Positions 57,694 to 64,000 of a stretch of 64,000 bases of DNA are shown here, piece by piece. Location: the NCBI GenBank assembly GCA_900696485.1, contig CAADGG010000063.1:1-64000 (forward strand), in the 5' to 3' direction. The notes below the pieces were generated by a model, which searched no databases, was not told the DNA's origin, and saw only the letters and a list, made by a program, of their open reading frames with translations. Made by a program: the position numbers and the translations under genes. Position 1 is the stretch's first letter; the number at the start of each line of letters is the position of its first letter. Origin of the DNA: an uncultured Pseudomonadota bacterium. GTDB lineage: Bacteria; Myxococcota_A; UBA9160; PR03.

Positions 57694-58519
57694 GGGTCGC
57701 CGCCGCGACCGGGAGCCACACCGGGACGTCCGCGCGGGTCCTGGACGCCGAGCGACGAGCGTGGCGAGAGGACGGATTCTTCGTCCGGTCCGGCGTGTTC
57801 TCGGTGCCGGAACTCGAAGCCCTCCGGATCGCCGCCGAGCGAGTCGGGGCCGAGGCGGCGCGTCTGGCGACCCGCGCTGGCCGGGCCTACCAGATCGACG
57901 GGAACCGCTACGCCGACGTGGGAGCCGTCACGGTGCAGTACGAGCACGAACCCGGCTCCTCGACGCTGCGCGTCGTCGAACCGTTCCACCACCTGGACCC
58001 GCTGTTCGAGCGGCTCGTCGGGGATCCGCGCATCGTCACGCCCATGTGCGACCTGGTCGGAGTGGAGCGGGTGGCGTTGTGGACCGACAAGCTGAACCTC
58101 AAGCGAGCGGAACGGGGCTCCGGCTTCCAGTGGCACCAGGACTCGCCGTACTGGGCCCACGCCTGCGAGCATCTCGGCCGGCTCCCGAACGTCATGCTGG
58201 CGCTCGATGATGCCGACGAAGAGAACGGCTGCTTGCGCGTCGTGCGCGGCAGCCATCGCCGCGGCGTGCTGTCCGGACGGGAGGGCGAGGGCGTGCTCGG
58301 ACCGCTGTTCACCGATCCCCGCGCATTCGATGCGGCCGATGCCGTTCCGGCCGTCCTGCGCGCCGGCAGCCTGCTGTTCTTCAGTCCGCACAGCGTGCAC
58401 GGCTCCGAGCCGAATCACTCGGAGCGTGCGCGCCGTGCCTGCGTGCTCACGTACCAACCGCCCGGCTTCGACATGTTCAAGCAGGTGGGCCGGCGCGAGT
58501 GGGCGCGCCCGAGCACCGC

Positions 58520-58523
<4 letters not shown>
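57690..58523 (+). CDS. Phytanoyl-CoA dioxygenase (PhyH) family Fe(II)/2-oxoglutarate oxygenase
   Basis: 277 residues from GTG 57690, overlapping the thrH stop. The double-stranded beta-helix iron site is H149-x-D151 ([10 protein letters not shown]) and H237 ([10 protein letters not shown]). Arg246 or Arg249 in the following segment can bind 2-oxoglutarate. [23 protein letters not shown] is the typical PhyH middle block. All metal ligands are present, so it should be an active O2-dependent hydroxylase. Substrates of this family range from phytanoyl-CoA to antibiotics and ectoine. It lies between thrH and rfbB in an overlapping operon. Confidence 0.9.
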
Positions 58524-59626
<1,103 letters not shown>

Positions 59627-59785
59627 AGCCTTCCGCTCTCCGCCCCCCGTCCGTCGCGTCCGGACGTCTTTTACCGAAGTTTCACAGGCCCCGGGCAGCC
59701 CCCGTCGAGGCGACTCCTATGCTCGGCACTCCTCGGCCTGCGCCCCGTTCCGGGGCTTCCAGGACACCGAGCCCGTGGAGAATCG

Positions 59786-60844
59786 ATGTCGCTCCCGCTC
59801 CCGCAGCCTGCCATCGAGACTGGACTCGACACCACCTCCGTCGCGTCCGTCGCGAACGTCGCGAACGTCGCGAACGTTTCGGATGTCTCGAATGCCTCGG
59901 AAATCCCGGCCGCTCTCGAGCCGCCGATGGCAGAGCCGGTGCGCGCGCGCAAACTCTCGCGAGAGACCGAGGATCGCGCGCCGACCGATGTCGACGGTGC
60001 GCTGGCGCGCACGGATCACGTCTCGCACGTCGTCTACTGGACGATCCAGATCGCGGCCCTCGGAGCCATCCTGTGGGCCGTCTTCGGCCCGGGCGTCGGT
60101 GCGACGGCGCTGGCGCTGTGCGCGGCGACCTTCTTCGCGCGCATGTTCGGAATCACCGCCGGTTATCACCGCTATTTCGCGCACAGGACCTACAAGACCG
60201 GTCGCTCGTTCCAGTTCCTGCTCGCGCTGCTCGGTACGGCGTCGACCCAGAAGGGACCGCTGTGGTGGGCGGGTCTACACCGGCGCCATCACCGCTATTC
60301 CGACGAGCCCGGCGACGTGCACTCCCCGAAGCAGGGATTCTACTATGCCCACCAGGGCTGGGTGTTCGACCCGCGTTGGAACGCGACGCCGCTCGAGCTG
60401 ATCCCGGACTTCGCACGCTACCCGGAGCTCCAGTGGCTGAACCGCTGGCATTTCGTGCCCCCCATCGCCCTCGCCGCCGGGTGCTTCGCCCTCGCCGGCT
60501 GGTCGGGCCTGCTGTGGGGCTACTGCGTGTCGACGACGCTCCTGTGGCACGCCACGTACACGGTGAACTCCCTGGCGCACCTGTGGGGGACGCGTCGCTA
60601 CGACACGCCGGACACCAGCCGCAACAACCTCTTGATCGCGCTGCTGACGATGGGCGAGGGTTGGCACAACAACCACCACTACTACATGGCGAGCGCCCGG
60701 CAGGGCTTCCGCTGGTGGGAGATCGACGTCACGTACTACTTGCTGCGCGGCCTCGCCGCGATCGGCGTGGTCTGGGATCTGCGCGAGCCACCGGCCGCCG
60801 CCCTCGAGGGGCGCCTGCGTTCCGCCGCGGCCGCGGGGCGTTAG
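59786..60844 (+). CDS. Membrane fatty-acid/acyl-CoA desaturase (delta-9 type)
   Basis: 352 residues from ATG 59786. The three His boxes of the di-iron site are HRYFAH (128-133), HRRHH (165-169) and HNNHH (294-298), as in stearoyl-CoA desaturases. Four hydrophobic helices lie around them (about 81-122, 141-152, 223-262). TVNSLAHLWGTRRY is a further family block. It uses O2 and two electrons to insert a cis double bond. The first ~75 residues are non-conserved and contain a VAN/VSD/VSN repeat (about 19-37) encoded by a 9-bp DNA repeat. The 187-bp element copy B follows 44 bases after the stop. Confidence 0.93.
   Translation: MSLPLPQPAIETGLDTTSVASVANVANVANVSDVSNASEIPAALEPPMAEPVRARKLSRETEDRAPTDVDGALARTDHVSHVVYWTIQIAALGAILWAVFGPGVGATALALCAATFFARMFGITAGYHRYFAHRTYKTGRSFQFLLALLGTASTQKGPLWWAGLHRRHHRYSDEPGDVHSPKQGFYYAHQGWVFDPRWNATPLELIPDFARYPELQWLNRWHFVPPIALAAGCFALAGWSGLLWGYCVSTTLLWHATYTVNSLAHLWGTRRYDTPDTSRNNLLIALLTMGEGWHNNHHYYMASARQGFRWWEIDVTYYLLRGLAAIGVVWDLREPPAAALEGRLRSAAAAGR
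59839..59900 (+). repeat. 9-bp tandem repeat in the desaturase N-terminal coding region
   Basis: GTCGCGAAC occurs three times in perfect register after a variant copy, then decays into GTTTCGGAT, GTCTCGAAT and GCCTCGGAA. The decoded run is VAN-VAN-VAN-VSD-VSN-ASE. Steady decay away from perfect copies is what an expanding and mutating microsatellite looks like. Confidence 0.9.
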
Positions 60845-60888
60845 CGTCCTGAGGCCGCCGTTGGCCTTCGGACCTTCGAGCCCTCACG

Positions 60889-61075
60889 GGCTTGCCGGAA
60901 ATCGGCCACTGGCGAACGCGCACCGCCGGGTGGGAGGAGCACACCCGGAGCCGCAATCCGGAGGCGGCCGTACCAAAGCCGTACGCAGCGCCGAAGCTCG
61001 TCCGCCGAGGACATCGGCGCAGGGTGTGCTCCTCCCGCCCGCCTCCGACCATCGTCGGCCGATTTCCGGCAAGTC
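60889..61075. repeat. 187-bp inverted-repeat element, copy B
   Basis: It is bounded by GGCTTGCCGGAAATCGGCC (60889-60907) and GGCCGATTTCCGGCAAG (61057-61073) followed by TC. It is the reverse complement of copy A at 23189-23375, same length, with about eight differences in 187. One difference is paired: A-T in the terminal stem of copy A is G-C here. It lies between convergent genes, two bases from the stop codon of the oxidoreductase gene on the minus strand. TGACAG at the gene end is shared with copy A. Confidence 0.92.
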
Positions 61076-61077
61076 TG

Positions 61078-62352
61078 TCAGACGCCTGCCACGCGGTTCT
61101 GGAACGCCGGGACGTCCACGATCGTGCCGGTCGCTCGTGCCTGCTCGGCGGCGAAACCGAGCAGGTGGCCCTCGAGCGCCGATCGGCCGAGGCCCTGCAG
61201 CGGTTCGCGCGACCCGTCGGCCAGCAGCCCCGTCACGTGCTCCATCAGACCGACGTCGCCGCCGAAGTGGCCGAGCGGGCTTTCGCCCAGCTCGTAGCGC
61301 TCGCTCCCGAATACACCGGGCCTTGTCAGTTCGAGGAGACCCGTGTCCAGACGACCGCGCAGCTCGCCGCGGGTGCCGGTCACGCGCAGCGTGCGCTGCT
61401 CCTCGGCGGCGAAGCCGTGCAGCGAGAAGCTCGCGGTGAGCCCGCCGGCGAACTCGATCGTCACGGCCTGGTGGTCGAGCACGTCGTTGTCACAGGCGTA
61501 CACGCAGCGGCCGTAACGCTCCTGTTCGAGCGCCCGGCGACGTGCGGCCCGGCGCGGATCCGCCGAGACGTCGAGCCACGGCCAGAAGCTCGCGAGGTCG
61601 TCGTCCGGGCCGAGGTAGAAGCGCACGGCATCGTGGGGGCAGCTCGATTGCGCCGGGCAGCCGTCGCTGCAGCGTGCCGGCGCTCCGACCGGCGCCTGCT
61701 CGGCCCGGTAATGGGCGAGTGAGCCGAACGACGCCACGCGCAGCGCCGGCCGGTCTGCGAGCCAGGCCATCAGATCGAGGTCGTGGCAGGACTTGGCGAG
61801 CAGGATCGGCGCGGCGACGGCACGATTGCGGAAGCGCCCCCGGACAAAGGAGTGGGTCATGTGCCACGCGGCGACGTGCTCCTTCAGATCCAGGTGCACC
61901 AGGGTTCCGAGGGCACCGGACGACACGATCTCGTGTACTTTGCGATAGAACGGCGTGTAGCGGAGCACGTGGCTGATCTGCAGCAGGCATCCGGCTCGTT
62001 CGGCAGCCGTGACGACGCGCCAACACTCGGCCGCCGTCGGCGCGATCGGCTTCTCGAGCAGCAGATCGTAGCCGCGCTCGATGGCGGCCAGCGCCGGCGC
62101 CACGTGCAGCGTGTCACTGGTGGCGAGGATCGCGAGATCGGCGAGACGGGGCTGCTCGAGGCACGCCGTCCAATCGTCGAAGCACTGCGCCGCCGCGATC
62201 CCATGCTCGTCGGCCGTGGCGTGGCGGCGTCCCGCATCGGGTTCGGCGACGGCGACGAGGCACAGCCGCTCCGGGTGCCGGCGCGCCCACGCCGCATACA
62301 CCGACCGGCCGCGGTTGCCGGCACCGACGAGCACGGCGGTCAGCGGCTTCAC
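61078..62352 (-). CDS. Gfo/Idh/MocA-family NAD(P)-dependent oxidoreductase
   Basis: 424 residues from GTG 62352. [17 protein letters not shown] (6-22) is the Rossmann turn and [15 protein letters not shown] holds the EKP motif with the catalytic/cofactor Lys. The C-terminal domain starts near 125 ([25 protein letters not shown]). An insertion near residues 225-242 has four Cys ([15 protein letters not shown]), possibly structural zinc or a disulfide set. The His in [15 protein letters not shown] is the likely catalytic residue. The family oxidises or reduces sugars and related compounds, or cleaves glycosides through an oxidised intermediate. Substrate unknown. Confidence 0.88.
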   Translation of the reverse strand: MKPLTAVLVGAGNRGRSVYAAWARRHPERLCLVAVAEPDAGRRHATADEHGIAAAQCFDDWTACLEQPRLADLAILATSDTLHVAPALAAIERGYDLLLEKPIAPTAAECWRVVTAAERAGCLLQISHVLRYTPFYRKVHEIVSSGALGTLVHLDLKEHVAAWHMTHSFVRGRFRNRAVAAPILLAKSCHDLDLMAWLADRPALRVASFGSLAHYRAEQAPVGAPARCSDGCPAQSSCPHDAVRFYLGPDDDLASFWPWLDVSADPRRAARRRALEQERYGRCVYACDNDVLDHQAVTIEFAGGLTASFSLHGFAAEEQRTLRVTGTRGELRGRLDTGLLELTRPGVFGSERYELGESPLGHFGGDVGLMEHVTGLLADGSREPLQGLGRSALEGHLLGFAAEQARATGTIVDVPAFQNRVAGV

Positions 62353-62372
62353 GTGCTAGTCCTTCCCGGCGC

Positions 62373-62897
62373 ATGAACGAGTCGAGCGAAGAGTCCCCGA
62401 GTCCGGATACCGGAAGCGCGGAGGCCGGAAATCCGGAGGCCGGAAGCGCGGAGGCTGGGAGTCCGGAGGCCGCGCGGGAGGGTGCCGTGCAAAGGAACGG
62501 CCCGGCCGAGAGCGGTCTCGAGCGGGCGGTGCGGACGCTGGGCATCGGGAGCTACAGCCGGCATCTCTTCCTCTGCACCCACGGTGACTGCGCCCCGGAT
62601 GAGCAGGCGCAGGCCTCCTGGCAGTTCCTCAAGCGGCGCCTCCGAGAACTCGGTCTCGAGCGGGCAGCCGGCGGAGTCTACCGGACCCAGGCGAACTGCC
62701 TGCGGGTCTGCCAGCAGGGGCCGATCGCCGTCGTCTATCCCGACGGCGTCTGGTACCGCGCCTGCACGCCGGCGAATCTCGAGCGGATCCTGCAGGAGCA
62801 TCTGATCGGCGGCCGCCCGGTCGCCGCGCTCGCGTTTGCCGGCAATCCGCTGCCGAATCCCGCCCAGCCCCGACCGCCGGGACTCGAGAACCCGTGA
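62373..62897 (+). CDS. Thioredoxin-like [2Fe-2S] ferredoxin domain protein
   Basis: 174 residues from ATG 62373. Residues 60-150 form the thioredoxin-like ferredoxin domain: [10 protein letters not shown] with C68 and C73, then [24 protein letters not shown] with C109 and C113, the four cluster ligands. The domain resembles the Aquifex-type ferredoxin and NuoE C-terminal half. The first 45 residues are a low-complexity [10 protein letters not shown] repeat, and the tail is Pro-rich. The last four bases overlap the start of the PP2C gene. A redox partner or regulatory role is open. Confidence 0.82.
   Translation: MNESSEESPSPDTGSAEAGNPEAGSAEAGSPEAAREGAVQRNGPAESGLERAVRTLGIGSYSRHLFLCTHGDCAPDEQAQASWQFLKRRLRELGLERAAGGVYRTQANCLRVCQQGPIAVVYPDGVWYRACTPANLERILQEHLIGGRPVAALAFAGNPLPNPAQPRPPGLENP
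62412..62471 (+). repeat. 15-bp tandem repeat (4 units) in the ferredoxin N-terminal coding region
   Basis: Four 15-base units from 62412 alternate between GGAAGCGCGGAGGCC and GGAAATCCGGAGGCC forms. They encode [15 protein letters not shown] and GSPEA. Units 1 and 3, and units 2 and 4, are the closer pairs, so the array probably grew by duplicating a 30-base double unit. Confidence 0.88.
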
Positions 62898-63688
62898 AGT
62901 CGATCCTGCTGCGCGGCCGGGACACCGTCGAGATCGGCGCAATCGACCAGGGCCACGCCGACGACGTCGCCGTGGCCCTCACCCGCGGCGGCGCACCGAA
63001 GCGCTATCCGTACGTCGATCCCAACGAGGACGCGGCCCTGGCCGCCCAGGGGGCGCACGGCTCGCTGATCGCGGTGGCCGACGGTCACTGGGGCGGTCTC
63101 GCGGCCGAACGGGCGCTCGAAGCGCTGCTTGCCGACGCGGCGCCGTGGCTCGATGGCGCGCCGCGCGCCGCCGATGCGTGGTACCAGGCGACGCTCGGCG
63201 CCCTCGTCGCGATCAACAACGAGGTGATCGCCGCGCGAGACGGGGACGAACGCTCGCGCACCACGCTCTCCTGGGCGCTGGCCAGACCCGCCGAGAACCT
63301 GCTGGTCCACGCGTCGCTCGGCGACAGTCATCTGTTCGTGGTCGACCGCATCGTGGCCGCGGAGATCCCCCATGCGCGCAAGGCCACCTTCCTCGGGGCC
63401 CGCACGCTGCGTGCGTCCGAGGCCGAGAAGCTCGGGGTGATCGGCGTGCAGCCACTCGATGCGCCGCTCGCGATCGTCGCCGTGACGGACGGGCTGTCGG
63501 AGCATGCGATCGGTGTGGCGGATCCCGCCGGCGCCGTCCATGCCGCCGTCGCCGCCGCGGACGGCCACGCGCGCGGAGCCCGGGCGCTGGCCGCCGCGCG
63601 CGGCATCGTCGACGCGGCGCTCGCCGCGCATCGCGACCACGACGCCGGCGACAACGTCGCCGTCGTCATCACGTGGCTGGCCCGCTGA
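62894..63688 (+). CDS. PP2C-family protein serine/threonine phosphatase
   Basis: 264 residues from GTG 62894, overlapping the ferredoxin stop. The metal motifs are in order: NEDAAL near residue 39, VADGHWGG (about 61-68) with the metal-binding Asp and Gly, [13 protein letters not shown] (about 138-150), [10 protein letters not shown], and AGDNVAVVI at the C terminus with the last metal Asp. The usual Arg at the N terminus is not clearly present. It is a Mn/Mg-dependent phosphatase by family. No partner kinase or anti-sigma gene is next to it; coupling to a [2Fe-2S] protein is unusual. Confidence 0.88.
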   Translation: MKSILLRGRDTVEIGAIDQGHADDVAVALTRGGAPKRYPYVDPNEDAALAAQGAHGSLIAVADGHWGGLAAERALEALLADAAPWLDGAPRAADAWYQATLGALVAINNEVIAARDGDERSRTTLSWALARPAENLLVHASLGDSHLFVVDRIVAAEIPHARKATFLGARTLRASEAEKLGVIGVQPLDAPLAIVAVTDGLSEHAIGVADPAGAVHAAVAAADGHARGARALAAARGIVDAALAAHRDHDAGDNVAVVITWLAR

Positions 63689-63754
63689 CCCGGCTGGATC
63701 CGGCCCGACTGAATCCCGTGCTGGATCCCATGCCGGATCCCGTGCCCGACGCGC

Positions 63755-63773
63755 CGGATGCGGGACGCATCCG
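63755..63773. terminator. Hairpin between convergent PP2C and amidase genes
   Basis: CGGATGCG (63755-63762) pairs perfectly with CGCATCCG (63766-63773) around GGA. It sits 67 bases after the PP2C stop and 15 bases after the amidase stop on the other strand, so it could serve both. A C-run follows instead of a T-run. The preceding 63701-63745 contains imperfect GGATCCCGTGC repeats. Confidence 0.65.
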
Positions 63774-63787
63774 CCCCCCCCAGCGCG

Positions 63788-64000
63788 TCAGCCCGGCGCT
63801 GGACCGTCCGAGAACAGCGGCGGCCGCCGGTCGAACCACGGCCGCGCCTGTTCGCACTGCGCCGCGAGCCGCAAAAGGCGCGCCTCGTCGCCGAGCCTCC
63901 CGCACAGCTGTACGCCGATCGGCAACCCGGCCTCGTTCCAACCCAGCGGCAGCGAGATCGCCGGGGTCCCGGTGGCGTTGAAGAGCTGCGTGAAGCCGAC
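63788..64000 (-). CDS. Amidase-signature family protein, C-terminal end only
   Basis: The minus-strand frame is open from the window edge at 64000 to the TGA at 63788-63790, giving the last 70 residues. [33 protein letters not shown] matches the C-terminal block of GatA/amidase-signature enzymes (NxTGxPAxSxPxG...GLPxGxQL). The Ser-Ser-Lys catalytic part lies outside the window, so activity and type cannot be judged. The gene converges on the PP2C gene. Confidence 0.9.
   Translation of the reverse strand, partial: VGFTQLFNATGTPAISLPLGWNEAGLPIGVQLCGRLGDEARLLRLAAQCEQARPWFDRRPPLFSDGPAPG

Overview
The window is a very G+C-rich bacterial chromosome segment, by eye well above 60% G+C with strong third-position GC, so most long ORFs on the opposite strand are shadows. 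The gene content points to an uncultured 'deltaproteobacterial' lineage of the Myxococcota, Binatota or Desulfobacterota_B type. The clues are an FtsI with a C-terminal PASTA domain inside a complete dcw cluster, many acyl-CoA dehydrogenases, an F420/LLM oxidoreductase, a PhaR-type regulator and frequent GTG/TTG starts. That placement is inference; no 16S rRNA gene is present.

Layout. 1-3.8 kb holds a PhaR-type regulator (5' end cut by the window), an acyltransferase/SDR pair and a histone-deacetylase-family protein. 4.0-22.4 kb is one co-oriented dcw cluster: mraZ, rsmH, ftsL-like, ftsI, murE, murF, mraY, murD, ftsW, murG, murC, murB, ftsQ, ftsA, ftsZ. It is driven from a promoter with MraZ boxes and most of its genes overlap by 1-10 bases. 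22.4-26.8 kb holds an enoyl-CoA hydratase, a 187-bp inverted-repeat element, ndk, a quinone oxidoreductase and a membrane GAF-PAS protein. 27-32.1 kb is an envelope/regulatory module: TPR-beta-barrel protein, small secreted protein, ECF sigma factor, membrane anti-sigma factor and subtilase. 32.1-35.5 kb holds a paired acyl-CoA dehydrogenase and a Coq4-like protein. 35.7-38.8 kb holds two divergent flavin-dependent halogenase-family proteins. 38.8-42.7 kb holds a COX3/NorE-like protein, a quinol-NO-reductase homologue carrying the substitutions of nitric oxide dismutase, and a ferredoxin. 42.9-47.4 kb holds a small anchored protein, a radical SAM protein and an HxlR regulator with two acyl-CoA dehydrogenases. 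47.4-52.3 kb holds RNase P RNA, an LLM oxidoreductase, an ArgA-like kinase-fold/GNAT protein and a primary-type sigma-70 factor. 52.4-56.8 kb is an RND efflux pair. 57-64 kb holds thrH, a PhyH-type dioxygenase, rfbB, a fatty-acid desaturase, a second copy of the 187-bp element, a Gfo/Idh/MocA oxidoreductase, a [2Fe-2S] protein, a PP2C phosphatase and the 3' end of an amidase gene.

Most interesting points. (1) The protein at 39791-42112 has Asn for the second FeB histidine, Gln for the active-site Glu, and no His/Glu quinol site, the pattern reported for NO dismutase (2 NO -> N2 + O2). Several O2-dependent enzyme families lie in the same window. (2) A 187-bp element with 19-bp terminal inverted repeats occurs twice, abutting a stop codon each time and with a compensatory base-pair change; a degenerate piece sits after a third stop codon. 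(3) The ECF sigma / anti-sigma / subtilase / beta-barrel module may be a protease-controlled envelope-signalling system. (4) FtsZ ends in two copies of its conserved C-terminal peptide. (5) About a dozen short tandem repeats (8-24 bp units) lie in leaders, intergenic gaps and protein termini.
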